34,974 nt of DNA from Prevotella sp. UBA6429 (GTDB taxonomy: Bacteria; Bacteroidota; Bacteroidia; Bacteroidales; Bacteroidaceae). The number at the start of each line of letters is the position of its first letter. Positions within the stretch are counted from its first letter, which is position 1. The notes beneath the pieces are model-generated. The model did no database searches. It was given only the letters and a program-made list of their open reading frames with translations, and was not told where the DNA came from. Made by a program: the position numbers and the translations under genes. Positions 1 to 9,300 of this stretch are shown one piece after another. The DNA is taken from assembly GCA_002437285.1 (NCBI GenBank), contig DJOV01000036.1, forward strand, positions 1-34,974, given 5' to 3'.

Positions 1-142
1 TGCGGTCAATGGTTCGCTTCTCAGCAGCGCCACCATACCAACCATCACCACCGTTGGCACCGTCAAACCAAACCTCGAAGATGTCGCCATAGTTGCTGAG
101 CAACTCCTTGAGCTGACGCTTGTAATACTCAACATAATACAT
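1..142 (-). pseudogene. 5'-truncated alpha-L-fucosidase (GH29) fragment, continues past the left edge
   Basis: Reading the minus strand from an ATG at 142 gives MYYVEYYKRQLKELLSNYGD, then IFEVWFDGANGGDGWYGGAAEKRTIDR to the window edge. The core, a (Q/L)LxELLxNYGxIFEVWFDGANG block, is what I know from the middle of GH29 alpha-L-fucosidases, where the Asp of WFDG is the catalytic nucleophile. In complete enzymes this block lies roughly 200 residues from the N-terminus, after the W-x-FGMFxHFG and HHDGFC regions. None of that is present: upstream of 142 the frame is AT-rich, has no further ATG and reaches a stop at 191-193. Homology starts almost exactly at the ATG. The gene has therefore lost its 5' half and any signal peptide, and is probably a remnant. 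The rest lies outside the window, so whether it is also broken downstream cannot be seen. Confidence 0.75.
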
Positions 143-190
143 TGCTAATGATAATAATTTAAAATATGAATGATAGTATAATCGTATATG

Positions 191-328
191 CTATTTCTTT
201 AATATGCATAATATTACTACCTTAAGTTTCGGATTCAACATAATTGGCTGCCGCTCGTCTTTCTTGAATCCGCTGCCGTTTTTATAGGTTGCGCCACGCT
301 TACAAGAAGGCATGTGTTTGGGGTCCAT
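191..328 (-). CDS. Possible 45-aa ORF, doubtful
   Basis: Minus-strand ATG at 328, stop at 191-193. It encodes a basic, Lys-rich peptide that begins MDPKHMPSCKRG and ends KVVILCILKK. There is no signal peptide, no membrane segment and no recognisable domain. The peptide may be a chance translation of a dispersed intergenic sequence; short ORFs of this kind recur in Prevotella intergenic regions as far as I recall, but I cannot check that here. Confidence 0.15.
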   Translation of the reverse strand: MDPKHMPSCKRGATYKNGSGFKKDERQPIMLNPKLKVVILCILKK

Positions 329-458
329 TAGGCCATGCAAGCAGAAAGTCTGAGTGTAGGCCAGGCTTGCTAAAAGGCTACAAAATTACAAGGTTACAGG
401 TTACATTAAGGTGGTTGCGATATGCGTGATGGTCTAACGGCAGAACCATCTCAAACAA

Positions 459-509
459 AAAGCCCAAACTCCCAAGTGGCACGTGTGAGCTCCTTGGAGT
501 TTGGGCTTT
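459..509 (-). terminator. Rho-independent terminator of the first Oar-like receptor gene
   Basis: A 14-bp perfect inverted repeat, AAAGCCCAAACTCC at 459-472 and its complement at 496-509, encloses a 23-base loop. On the minus strand the stem is followed by a T-rich stretch (reverse complement of about 452-460). It lies about 40 bases past the stop codon at 551. Confidence 0.75.
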
Positions 510-550
510 AAGGTCTTGTTTTCTTTTGGCCTTCGGGTGAGGCATCCGGA

Positions 551-3500
551 TCAGTTAAAGTAGTATTTCACACCGACCTGCATGCTCCAGCATTGGTCAA
601 ACGACTTGTTGAAAGACCAGGTCTCGGTGGGGTACTCGCCGTTGACCCTGTTCATGGAGAACACAGGCTGGCCGTTGACGACCTTGTCCACCTTCAGAAT
701 CTGGCCATTGCCGGAGTTGGCCATGTTCTTCTCCACTCCCCACTTGGAGTTGAAGAGATTGCCCACATTGTGGATGGCCGCCGAGAGCTCCAGCTTGTGG
801 TTGACGCCTCCCGTCTTCAGGGTGAAGTCGTGCTTCCAAGCGAAGTCGAAGCGGTGGACCCAGGGAGCGCGGGCCGAATAAGCCTCGGCATACTCGCCCT
901 TATGCTTCTTCAGATAGGAATCTTGGCCAACATACTTCCAGAAGGCCACACGGTCCGCGTCAGACGAGAACTGGATTTCATCATCGTTACGAGGGATGTA
1001 CATCAGGTCGTTGGATATGCCGTCACCGTTGAGGTCGCCCTTGTAGTAGTAAGTGTAGCCTGCGGGGCTATAGCCCTGGTAGAACAGCGAGAAGTGGTCG
1101 TGCTTCTTCCAGGTGTAGCTCACACTGGCAATGAAACGGTCAGGGATGACATAGTAGGAGTTTTGCACCGCGGCCAGGTTGGGTCCGTCGACGGTGTAGA
1201 GACCCGCCCACGCAGAGGTGGCGTTGTTGCCGGGCATGCCGCTCACCTCCTTCATCACGGTGTGGGTGTAGGCGGCCATGAGGTCGAGGTTGTCTATCGG
1301 CGTGAGATTGGTGGTCAAGTTGAAGGTCATGCCGTGGCCCCTGTGGGTGTTGGTCAGCACGCAGGCGTCGTTGACGTTCACGCCGTTGATGTTCTTGCCG
1401 TAGTAGTTGAACACCGACGGATAGACCAGGCGGTTGTCGGCTCCGCTGAGGCGTTGCCAGTTGTCCACGTCCGCGGTGTTGATATTGTAGTTGGTCAGCA
1501 TTACGTCGTTGAGCTTCTTGGTGTAGATAAGTTCACCCGTCACGCTCCATGGGAAGCTGATGGGGATGACATAATCGACCGCAATGGACGACTTCCACAC
1601 CTGTGGCATCTTGAAGTGGCGATCCACACCTGCGATGGACGAAGGCAGGGCACCCTCTTCGGGCGTGATGGTGGTGGGAGCGCCGAGCTTGTCGACAATC
1701 TCATTGGGGTCGGTGATGATGGAGCCCGCAAAACGGTCGAGACGCGCGTCGCGGCTCTTCACCGTGCCGTCGTTATTGTAGGTAGTCACAGCGGTGGCCA
1801 TGCCTTGCACCATGCCCGAGTTGGTGGGCATGTTGGTGAAATAGACCAGCGGCAAGCGTCCTGCGAACAGGCCCGTTCCGCCACGCACCTTCAGCGAGCG
1901 GTTTCCGAAGACATCCCAGGTGAAGCCTACTCGCGGCGAGACCTGGATGTTGCTCTCGGGCCACGCGCCCGTGTCAATGTGGCGACCGCCAAAGTCGAGG
2001 GCGTAAATGGCGTTGTTGCGGATGATGTCGTCATCGTCAAACGAGATGTTGTCGAAGCGGATGCCGCCCGTCAACTTCAGGTTGTCAAGCACGTTCCACT
2101 CGTCCTGCAAGTAGAGGCCATACTGGTTGAAAGCCACCTGCGCCATAGGCTCTCGCTCACCGTTGTAACCGTAAGAGACGGCCACTGCCTCTGGGGCTGC
2201 GCCATTGAGAAAGTCATCGATAGAGCGATAGCGGTAGTAGCCCGTTCCGTTGCGCATGTAGGAGTTGTTGGCCAGCTGGTGCTCAAAGTTGACACCAGCC
2301 GTGACCTTGTGCGCCCCGGCGTACCAGGTGAAATTGTCGGTAAGGGTGGTAACCTTGTTCTGCACCTTGTTGTTGTAGCTGAAGAGCTCATATCCCAGCG
2401 ACATGTAGGGTTCGAGCGTCTGCGTCACGGAACCATCGGCAGCTGTGGTGTAGCCGTTCATGATGTCGATGAACGGGAAAGGACTGGAGTTGGAGCCTCG
2501 CACATCCTCGATGTTCGAGTAGGTGAAGAGCAACTGGTTGGCGAAGTGCTCGCCGAAACGGCTGTTGAGGTCAGCGCTGACGGTCGTGATCTTGTTGTCC
2601 TGCGAATACATCGAATTGGAGAACGCCATGGAGTACTGGCTCAAGCGGTTCATGCCATAGAGGCGGTAGCCCGTGTTGCCCGAAGTGCCGTTGGTGGCGT
2701 TCCACGCCGTGTTCTTCGTATGATTGAAGCGCACGGCCAAGTGATGGTCTTGGGTGATGTTCCAGTCCAAACGGCCCAACACCTTGAGATTGTCCTCGTC
2801 GGCGGGGAAGCTGGAGTAAGAGCCTGGATCATAGCCGTATTTGCTTATCAGGAAGTCTTTCACCCTCTGCATGTCGGCCACCGTCGTGCGCGACACATAG
2901 TTGCTGGCATCAGCGGGATGCTCGTCGTCGCTGGGGCGCCATCGGTTCACCACCATGGGCACCTTGCTATACTCCACATTGGCGAAGAAGAACAACTTGT
3001 CCTTAAGGATGGGGCCGCCCATGGTGAAACCGTAGGTGGTGTTGCGCACGCGGCCGGGGTCACTCAGTGACACGTTGTCCACTCGGTTGCCATGCATGTT
3101 CTCATTGTTGTGATAGATGTAAGCCGTTCCCTTGAAGGTGTTGGTGCCGCTCTTGGTGACGGCGTTGATGCCTCCACCGATGAAGTTGCTCTGGCGTACG
3201 TCAAATGGGGAGACCACCACCTGTATCTCGTCAATGGCATCCATCGAGATGGGCGAGCCGCCACCTGGCAACGCGTCGGACAGGCCGAAGTTGTTGTTCA
3301 TGTTGGCTCCGTCGAGGGTGAAGTTGGTGGAGCGGCCGTCGCCACCGGCAAAGCCCATGCCGTTGGCATAGGGTGAGATGCGGGTGAGGTCTTCGATGGA
3401 ACGGGTGACCGTGGGCATGTTCTGTATCTGCGCCTGTGAGATGTTGGTGGTGGCACCCGTCTTTTCGGCCGCAAACTTGGAGGCCGTGGCACTCACCACC

Positions 3501-3856
3501 ACTTCGCCCAGCTGCTGGGCGTTCTCTGAGAGGGAGGTCTCGAGCTTGTAGACCTCACCCAGCTGCAGGGTGATGTTCTTGAAGGTCTTGGTCTGATGGC
3601 CCAGATAACTGATGGTGACGGAGTAAGGGCCACCGACACGCATGCCCTGGATGTTGAAGCGTCCGTCTGCATTGGTGGCTGCCGCATAGCGTGTGCCTGA
3701 GGGCTCATGCACCACCTGTACCGAAGCGCCAATGATGGGCTCGCTGCTTCCGCTGAGGCTCACCTTGCCTGTCATCGAGGACGTGGTGACCTGCGCCATC
3801 AATGAGGCTGCGGAAAACAGCACCAGAGAAAGCAGGAAAAACAATCTTTTAAACAT
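551..3856 (-). CDS. Oar-like TonB-dependent outer-membrane receptor (1)
   Basis: 1101-aa outer-membrane protein. Residues 1-21 are a signal peptide (hydrophobic stretch ending SLMAQ). About 26-115 form a carboxypeptidase-regulatory-like beta domain (TGKVSLSGSSEPIIGASV, then GRFNIQGMRVGGPYSVTISYLG). About 125-235 form the plug (MPTVTRSIEDLTRISPY, NFTLDGANMNNNFGL). The rest is a long beta barrel ending in an aromatic strand, GVKYYFN. This order is that of the Oar family. It is a close paralogue of the receptor at 5847-9170, sharing blocks such as NFIGGGxNAxTKSGTNTFKG. It has its own promoter, so it may be regulated apart from the upstream pair. The transported substrate cannot be told from sequence. 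No SusD partner lies beside it, which argues against a classical Sus-type glycan locus. Confidence 0.93.
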   Translation of the reverse strand: MFKRLFFLLSLVLFSAASLMAQVTTSSMTGKVSLSGSSEPIIGASVQVVHEPSGTRYAAATNADGRFNIQGMRVGGPYSVTISYLGHQTKTFKNITLQLGEVYKLETSLSENAQQLGEVVVSATASKFAAEKTGATTNISQAQIQNMPTVTRSIEDLTRISPYANGMGFAGGDGRSTNFTLDGANMNNNFGLSDALPGGGSPISMDAIDEIQVVVSPFDVRQSNFIGGGINAVTKSGTNTFKGTAYIYHNNENMHGNRVDNVSLSDPGRVRNTTYGFTMGGPILKDKLFFFANVEYSKVPMVVNRWRPSDDEHPADASNYVSRTTVADMQRVKDFLISKYGYDPGSYSSFPADEDNLKVLGRLDWNITQDHHLAVRFNHTKNTAWNATNGTSGNTGYRLYGMNRLSQYSMAFSNSMYSQDNKITTVSADLNSRFGEHFANQLLFTYSNIEDVRGSNSSPFPFIDIMNGYTTAADGSVTQTLEPYMSLGYELFSYNNKVQNKVTTLTDNFTWYAGAHKVTAGVNFEHQLANNSYMRNGTGYYRYRSIDDFLNGAAPEAVAVSYGYNGEREPMAQVAFNQYGLYLQDEWNVLDNLKLTGGIRFDNISFDDDDIIRNNAIYALDFGGRHIDTGAWPESNIQVSPRVGFTWDVFGNRSLKVRGGTGLFAGRLPLVYFTNMPTNSGMVQGMATAVTTYNNDGTVKSRDARLDRFAGSIITDPNEIVDKLGAPTTITPEEGALPSSIAGVDRHFKMPQVWKSSIAVDYVIPISFPWSVTGELIYTKKLNDVMLTNYNINTADVDNWQRLSGADNRLVYPSVFNYYGKNINGVNVNDACVLTNTHRGHGMTFNLTTNLTPIDNLDLMAAYTHTVMKEVSGMPGNNATSAWAGLYTVDGPNLAAVQNSYYVIPDRFIASVSYTWKKHDHFSLFYQGYSPAGYTYYYKGDLNGDGISNDLMYIPRNDDEIQFSSDADRVAFWKYVGQDSYLKKHKGEYAEAYSARAPWVHRFDFAWKHDFTLKTGGVNHKLELSAAIHNVGNLFNSKWGVEKNMANSGNGQILKVDKVVNGQPVFSMNRVNGEYPTETWSFNKSFDQCWSMQVGVKYYFN

Positions 3857-3919
3857 AAGAAGATATAATTTAGATGAATAATGTGGGACACGTTAGCGCC
3901 AACGTACCCGTTTTGGGTG

Positions 3920-3927
3920 CAAAATTA
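3920..3927 (-). promoter_or_regulatory. Bacteroidetes -7 element of receptor gene 1
   Basis: The minus strand reads TAATTTTG, a full match to the Bacteroidetes -7 consensus TAnnTTTG, about 64 bases before the start codon at 3856. No clear TTTG stands at the expected -33 distance. The same octamer precedes the other receptor gene. Confidence 0.6.
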
Positions 3928-4017
3928 GATATAATAAACCAAATTAACGTTTGTTCAATAAAAAAACTTGCTACTTTCCATCATCATGTAGCATCACAAC
4001 CAGCTTATAAATGGGAA

Positions 4018-4051
4018 GGAGGTGTGCCCTCGCGAACGAGAACACACCTCC
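4018..4051 (-). terminator. Hairpin after the lipoprotein gene
   Basis: GGAGGTGTG at 4018-4026 pairs perfectly with CACACCTCC at 4043-4051, loop of 16 bases, just past the lipoprotein stop at 4075. The T-run that follows on the minus strand is weak, so termination may be partial and some read-through into receptor gene 1 is possible. Confidence 0.55.
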
Positions 4052-4074
4052 CTAAGCGTCTATACTAAGTCAAC

Positions 4075-5814
4075 CTACTCGGTGCGGCCATTCAAGTTGA
4101 CAATGTATGCCTTGTTGCCAGGAGTCTCGGCGGTGCCGTTATAGACCGTCAGCGGACCATAGATGGTCACGTTGTCGCCCTCGGCAATCTGCGCGTCACC
4201 CTCTACCCACTTGCGGTTGCCAAGATAGAGCACGCGGAAAGCCTCGAAGTCCTTGGCCTTATCGTCGGCATAAGTGCCATCGGAAGAGATGTAGAAAGAT
4301 GCATTGCCATAGTTGGCGTTGAACGTGCCGTTGTTGGCAATCTTCGAGATCTTGCCTGCGACATACACGTTGGCAGCCGTGCCAGCATGGGCGGCAGCGA
4401 TGGCGCCCAGGGCGTTGAACGGAGTGGCGGCGGTGCCGATGCCGTTGGCGTCGGTGGTCACACCGTTCACGCTGTAGACATAGCCGTTGGCCGTCTCAGC
4501 CACACCATTGTACATCTTCACCGTTGCACAAACCACAACCTCGGCTCCAGGGGCGAGCTGGCCGTTTCCGGCAGCCCACTTCTGGTTACCCAGCCACTTG
4601 ACGCGGAAGGCTTCGAAGTCCTTGTCGTAGTCGTCGTTGTACTGGCCGTCTTCCGACATCCAGAACGAGCCATTACCATAGGTGGCACCAAACTGGCCAT
4701 TGCTGGCAAACTGTGACACGTAGCCCTTGATGTAGACCTCTGTGGCCGACGTATTGTTGCCCAGTGTCTTGATGTAGGCGATGGCCTCATCCACGGTGAA
4801 AGGCACAGCCTTCGTGCCGGAGAGGCCGGCCTGGCCCACCTGCACCTTCACGCTGGAAGAGTTGGTGGAGTTGCTTGAAGTGAAGGTCACATCGGCGGTG
4901 CGCGCTGCGCCCGTGTTGCCGCTGGCGCGGAACGTGACCACGGCCGTGTCGGCAGGGTTGGTCTCAATCTTAGAGGGCACACCGGCGATGAACTGCGTCT
5001 TTGCCACGTGCAACCAGCTCTGGGCTTCCTCAGCTATCTCAGGATAGACACCGCTACCCTTGTAGGCTACCTTCACCTGATACTCGCCACCGGCAGCGGG
5101 GATGACATTCTCCGTAGAGCTGACGACCTTGACGAGCGACTTCTGGATCTTGAGCACGGTCACGTTGACCAGCTCGACGGTACTGCCATAGGTAGTCTTT
5201 GGACCCTCTATGGTGACGATGTCACCCTTCTCGATGCCCAGGCTTGAGAAGTTCTTCTCCTTGCCGTCAGCGTCGAGTGTGCCGTAGACGTAGACCTCAC
5301 CCGTGCCGTCGTTGATGTAGAAGTTGCCATAGGTGGTGTTGGCAATGTCGGTGACGGTGCCACTGGTGCGGTAGGTCTTACCGTCAGGACCGGCCAGCAC
5401 CTCTGCGCAGGTGGCAGTGACGGCCTCCAGCGAACCCTGGCGGACGATCAAGAACTGGGTCTTGTCACCCACACCAATCTGCAGCACCTGCTCACGGCCG
5501 CCGTTGGTGGCGTCAGCATGGAACACGACCTGCGTCTTGCCAGCCTCGCCCGAGAGCGTGGAGGCGGTCAGCCATGTGGGAAGCTCGGCGAGGAGGTCCT
5601 TCTTGTCGGCATCCTTGCCTATCACCACCGACTTCTGGAACGCCCAGTCAGCAGCGGCGTTGATGGTCACCGTGTCGTTACCACCACCCTCTGGGATGGA
5701 CAGGTAAGTCTTGCTGAGAGAGATCTCTCCAAGCGTACCGATTGTGTTGTCATCCGAGCAGCCCGCAAACAGAAGCGCGCCCAGGACGAAACTTAATAAA
5801 TATTTCAGTTTCAT
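4075..5814 (-). CDS. Surface lipoprotein with BACON-like and OB-fold-like domains
   Basis: 579 aa from the ATG at 5814; a TTG nine bases further upstream is the only earlier in-frame start and is less likely. Residues 1-19 form a lipoprotein signal (SFVLGALLFAGC); Cys19 is followed by SDDN, an acidic signature typical of surface export in Bacteroidetes. Next comes a BACON-like domain (about 30-125, with GGGNDTVTINAAADW). An OB-fold-like domain follows (about 135-225, GTVTDIANTTYGNFYINDGTGEVYVYG), then a second BACON-like domain (about 230-335). Two related repeats of about 110 residues end the protein. They share the pattern SKxAxNGxFxAxYGNxSF, KDFEAFRVxxLGNxKW and VYNGxAET, and look like further OB folds. 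The gene lies 32 bases downstream of receptor 2 and is probably co-transcribed, so it is likely the cell-surface partner of that receptor. Ligand unknown; OB folds could bind nucleic acid or sugar. Confidence 0.85.
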   Translation of the reverse strand: MKLKYLLSFVLGALLFAGCSDDNTIGTLGEISLSKTYLSIPEGGGNDTVTINAAADWAFQKSVVIGKDADKKDLLAELPTWLTASTLSGEAGKTQVVFHADATNGGREQVLQIGVGDKTQFLIVRQGSLEAVTATCAEVLAGPDGKTYRTSGTVTDIANTTYGNFYINDGTGEVYVYGTLDADGKEKNFSSLGIEKGDIVTIEGPKTTYGSTVELVNVTVLKIQKSLVKVVSSTENVIPAAGGEYQVKVAYKGSGVYPEIAEEAQSWLHVAKTQFIAGVPSKIETNPADTAVVTFRASGNTGAARTADVTFTSSNSTNSSSVKVQVGQAGLSGTKAVPFTVDEAIAYIKTLGNNTSATEVYIKGYVSQFASNGQFGATYGNGSFWMSEDGQYNDDYDKDFEAFRVKWLGNQKWAAGNGQLAPGAEVVVCATVKMYNGVAETANGYVYSVNGVTTDANGIGTAATPFNALGAIAAAHAGTAANVYVAGKISKIANNGTFNANYGNASFYISSDGTYADDKAKDFEAFRVLYLGNRKWVEGDAQIAEGDNVTIYGPLTVYNGTAETPGNKAYIVNLNGRTE

Positions 5815-5846
5815 AAAATTCAAACTTTAACTTTAATGTGTCTGGA

Positions 5847-8800
5847 TTAGTTGAACATATACTTTACACCGATGGAGGCGTACCAGCACTGGCCGATGAC
5901 AGGATTGTAGACGAACGTCTTCACGTCGCCATTGACAGCCTTGGGTGTAGAGAACACGGGGTAGCCCTCAGCGTCTGTGTGGTCATACTTCAGGATACGG
6001 CCTTCGTTGAGTGAGGGGTTCATATACTTGGACACGCCCCAACTGTCGTTGAAGAGGTTCAGGAGGTTCTTCACATCCATGGAGAGCTGCAGGGTGTGCT
6101 TGGTCTGCCCGAACTTCACGGTGAAGTCGTGCTTGTAGCTCACGTCGATGCGATGCACCCAGGGATTGTAGACGCTGTAAGCCTCGGCATACTCACCCTG
6201 GTGGTTCTTCAGGTAGCCATTGGCGTGCACATAGTCCATGAAACGCTTCTGGTCGTCGAGCGAGGTGAAACGGAACTGGTTATCGGCCACCTGCTTGTCA
6301 GTCGGGATGTAAAGGGCGTCATAGCTGTAGCCGTCGCCGTTCATGTCGTTGGCCAGCATGTAGGAGTAGTTGTAACCGCCACGCCAAGTCTCATAGACCA
6401 AGCTGTAGTGGTTGCCGCTGCGGTCATGGGCCGTAGCCGAAAGGAAGAAGCGGTCAGGCGTAGTGTTGATGCTATTGTGCAGTTTGATGCGGTTGGGTCC
6501 GTAGACGGTGGGCACATACGTGAAGGCCGACTCGGCGTTGGAACCGGGCAGAGAGGTCACCTCCTTGTTCACCTGGTGTGTGTAGGCGGCTGTCAGGCTC
6601 AACCACTTGGTGGGATCGGCCTTCACCTGCAACATGGCAGACCAGCCGTAGCCACGGCTTGTGTTCTCAAGCACGAAGGCCTTGGTAGCCGTGCGGAAGT
6701 CAGAGGGGAAGATAGGACGGTTGTCTACGCCGTTCCAACGGGCGAAGCTCTCGGGGTCGCGCATGCTCCAGTCGGAGATGGAAGCAGCATTGACCGTCTT
6801 GTTGAAGATGCCCTCGGCGGTCACCGTCAACGGGAAACCGACAGGGATGGAATAGTCGACTGCAACAGAGGTCTTCCATACCTGGGGCATCTTGAAGTGG
6901 TGGTCCACAGCAGCGATGGAGCTGGGAACAGTGCCCTCCTCAGGAGTGATGGTGGTGGGATAGCCCATTGCGCCCAACTTGTTGTAGAGGGCTGAGATGG
7001 TGGCATGGCCCTTGTCGTCGGTCACAAGACCGCCTGAGAACTCGCCGGCGAGAATGTCATTGACAGACGTGTAACCATGCTCGTTGGCAAAGTCGCGGAC
7101 GGCAGAGGGCAGACGGTTGAAGTTGGTGCTGGGACCAAGCTGCATCTGATACTGCACCATGCCAGAGTTGGTGGGCATGTTGGTGAAGAACACCAAGGGC
7201 AGACGGCCCGAGAAGAGGCCTGAGCCACCACGGACGATGAGGCTGCGGTCTTTCATCACGTCCCACGTGAACCCGACACGCGGAGAGAAGGTCAAGCTGG
7301 AAGAAGGCCACTTGCCAGTATCGATGTGACGGCCGTTGTAGCTGAGCTCCTTGATGGCGTTGTTGGTCATCAGGTCACCATTGTTGAAGAAGATGTTGTC
7401 GATGCGCAAGCCGTAAGTCAACTTGAAGTTGTCGGTAGCCTGCCACTCGTCCTGGCCATAGATGCCAACCTTGCTGTACTGCACGCGTGCCTTCGGGCTC
7501 ATCTCGCCATTGTAACCGTAGGTCAAGCAGACCACCTCAGGCGCGGCGCCATTGATGAAGTCGTCAACGCTGCGGTAGCGATAGTATCCGGTGCCGTTAC
7601 GCATGTATTGGTTGTCGGCCATCTGGTGCTCAAAGTTGATGCCTCCCATGATCTTGTGATTGCCCATGTAGTAGGTGAGGTCATCCTTGATGTTCCAAGT
7701 GGTGTTGTGCACGGCGTTGTTCCAGGTGAAGAGCTCATAGCCGAGCGACATGTACTGCACGTTCTGTCCAGTGCCGTCCTGGATGTCGATGAATGGGAAC
7801 TCTGATGAGTTGGAGCCACGCACATCATCCTTCTTGGCGAAGGTGGCGAGGAACTGGTTGGAGAGATTGTCGGAGAAACGACTGTTCAAGTCGAGAGAGA
7901 ACGAATGAACCTTGTTGTTCATCGAATACATGGTGTTGGAGAACGCCATGCTATATAAAGAGGTGCGTGAATAAGGCGAGCGCGTGCCACCGTCCATGGA
8001 CGATGCGTTGGGGGCCGTCCAGTTGTCGTTGTTCGTATAGTTGTAACGGAACGCCAGCTTGTGCATGTTGTTGATGTTCCAGTCGAGACGGGCCAGCAGC
8101 TTGGTGTTGCTCTTGTCAGCAGGGAAACTGGTGTAGGAACCGGCATTGTAACCATACTTTTCGGCGACGAAATCCTTGACGCGCTGCATGTCGGCTACGG
8201 AAGCATAAGACAAACTGGCGTCCGAATCGCCGACACCGTCCTCGGAGGCGCGCCATGTGACAGCCTCGGAAGGTGTCTTGATGTACTCGGCGTTGACGAA
8301 GAAGAAGAGCTTGTTCTTGATGATCGGGCCACCGAGGGTCATGCCGTAAGTGGTGGAGCGGTCCTTGGCGCGAGCCAGGGCGATGGTGTTGCCGTCGATG
8401 GCATCGCCACGCATGTTCTCATTCTGATGGTAGATGTAGGCCGTACCCTTAAAGGTGTTGGTACCACTCTTCGTAATGGCGTTCAGGCCACCACCGATGA
8501 AGTTGGTCTGGCGCACATCGAACGGGGAGATGACGACCTGCACCTCCTGGATGGCGTCCATGGAGATGGGGTTACCGCCACCGGGAAGGTTAGACGACAG
8601 GCCGAAGTCGTTGTTGAAGTTGGCACCGTCGACGGTAAAGTTGGCCGTACGGCCATCGGCTCCGGCAAAGGTCATACCGCTGCCGCCATAAGGGGAGAGA
8701 CGCGTCAGCTCGCTGATGGAGCGGTTGACGGTGGGCATGTTGGCAATCATCGAATTGTCGATGTTGGTCGACGCACCCGTCTGCTCGGTGGTGAACTTAG

Positions 8801-9170
8801 TTGCCTTGGCAGCGACTACGACCTCTTTCAGCTCATTGGTCGCCTCGCTGAGTACAACTGGCAGATTGTAGGTCTGAGCAAGCTCCAGCTTGACTCCGGT
8901 GAACTCCTTGGGCTGGTAGCCGAGATAGCTCACCTTGATGGTGTAAGGACCACCGGGGCGCATACCGTTGATGGTAAACATACCCTTGTTGTTGGTCACA
9001 GCCTGGTACTTGGTTCCCGAGGGCGTGTGCACCGCCTCGATGGTAGCGCCGATGACGTCTTCGTTGTCGGCGGTTACCTTACCACTCAAACCAGAAGTTG
9101 TAATCTGAGCTGTCATTGATGTGATGAAGCAAACCATCAATACAACCAGAATAAGCAATCTTTTCTGCAT
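5847..9170 (-). CDS. Oar-like TonB-dependent outer-membrane receptor (2)
   Basis: 1107 aa. Signal peptide 1-21 (LVVLMVCFITSMTAQ); carboxypeptidase-regulatory-like domain about 24-112 (LSGKVTADNEDVIGATIEAV, GMFTINGMRPGGPYTIKVSYLG); plug about 122-232 (MPTVNRSISELTRLSPYGGSG, NFTVDGANFNNDFGL); the remainder is a beta barrel ending in GVKYMFN. It parallels the receptor at 551-3856 along its whole length, with an extra stretch near residues 690-730 (NRLPSAVRDFANEHGY). It is the first gene of a probable two-gene unit with the lipoprotein at 4075-5814. Oar-type receptors in Bacteroidetes import large or scarce nutrients using TonB energy; which one is not visible here. The duplication of the receptor around one lipoprotein suggests diversification for related ligands. 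Confidence 0.93.
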   Translation of the reverse strand: MQKRLLILVVLMVCFITSMTAQITTSGLSGKVTADNEDVIGATIEAVHTPSGTKYQAVTNNKGMFTINGMRPGGPYTIKVSYLGYQPKEFTGVKLELAQTYNLPVVLSEATNELKEVVVAAKATKFTTEQTGASTNIDNSMIANMPTVNRSISELTRLSPYGGSGMTFAGADGRTANFTVDGANFNNDFGLSSNLPGGGNPISMDAIQEVQVVISPFDVRQTNFIGGGLNAITKSGTNTFKGTAYIYHQNENMRGDAIDGNTIALARAKDRSTTYGMTLGGPIIKNKLFFFVNAEYIKTPSEAVTWRASEDGVGDSDASLSYASVADMQRVKDFVAEKYGYNAGSYTSFPADKSNTKLLARLDWNINNMHKLAFRYNYTNNDNWTAPNASSMDGGTRSPYSRTSLYSMAFSNTMYSMNNKVHSFSLDLNSRFSDNLSNQFLATFAKKDDVRGSNSSEFPFIDIQDGTGQNVQYMSLGYELFTWNNAVHNTTWNIKDDLTYYMGNHKIMGGINFEHQMADNQYMRNGTGYYRYRSVDDFINGAAPEVVCLTYGYNGEMSPKARVQYSKVGIYGQDEWQATDNFKLTYGLRIDNIFFNNGDLMTNNAIKELSYNGRHIDTGKWPSSSLTFSPRVGFTWDVMKDRSLIVRGGSGLFSGRLPLVFFTNMPTNSGMVQYQMQLGPSTNFNRLPSAVRDFANEHGYTSVNDILAGEFSGGLVTDDKGHATISALYNKLGAMGYPTTITPEEGTVPSSIAAVDHHFKMPQVWKTSVAVDYSIPVGFPLTVTAEGIFNKTVNAASISDWSMRDPESFARWNGVDNRPIFPSDFRTATKAFVLENTSRGYGWSAMLQVKADPTKWLSLTAAYTHQVNKEVTSLPGSNAESAFTYVPTVYGPNRIKLHNSINTTPDRFFLSATAHDRSGNHYSLVYETWRGGYNYSYMLANDMNGDGYSYDALYIPTDKQVADNQFRFTSLDDQKRFMDYVHANGYLKNHQGEYAEAYSVYNPWVHRIDVSYKHDFTVKFGQTKHTLQLSMDVKNLLNLFNDSWGVSKYMNPSLNEGRILKYDHTDAEGYPVFSTPKAVNGDVKTFVYNPVIGQCWYASIGVKYMFN

Positions 9171-9198
9171 AAGTTTGATGAATTAAGATTATAAATAT

Positions 9199-9211
9199 GG
9201 GGATAATCCCC
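9199..9211. promoter_or_regulatory. Small palindrome in the leader of receptor gene 2
   Basis: GGGGATAATCCCC is a perfect 6-bp stem around a single central A, placed between the -7 box (9230-9237) and the start codon (9170). It would form a compact hairpin in the 5' leader or a dyad for a DNA-binding protein. Function unknown. Confidence 0.35.
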
Positions 9212-9229
9212 GTTCTATGTGAATGTTTG

Positions 9230-9237
9230 CAAAATTA
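9230..9237 (-). promoter_or_regulatory. Bacteroidetes -7 element of receptor gene 2 and lipoprotein
   Basis: The minus strand reads TAATTTTG, matching TAnnTTTG, 60 bases before the ATG at 9170. It is identical to the octamer of receptor gene 1. A convincing -33 TTTG is absent. Confidence 0.6.
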
Positions 9238-9300
9238 GTAATTTATCGCCACACAGCACGTTACAGACTTGTGAAATTTTATGCTGTTTATATGAATTTC

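Larger units (their letters stand above)
143..550. other. Intergenic region between GH29 remnant and receptor gene
   Basis: This 408-base stretch holds the receptor gene's terminator (about 459-509), an AT-rich segment next to the fucosidase remnant (about 143-240), and a possible 45-codon reading frame on the minus strand (191-328). I see no recognisable gene. The composition change near 142 marks the point where the fucosidase homology is cut. Confidence 0.6.

Noticed and set aside
593..3070. 825-codon open frame on the plus strand opposite receptor gene 1
   Set aside because: Val/His/Gly/Arg-rich translation with no domain, exactly antisense to a clear TonB receptor; a by-product of GC-rich codon use.
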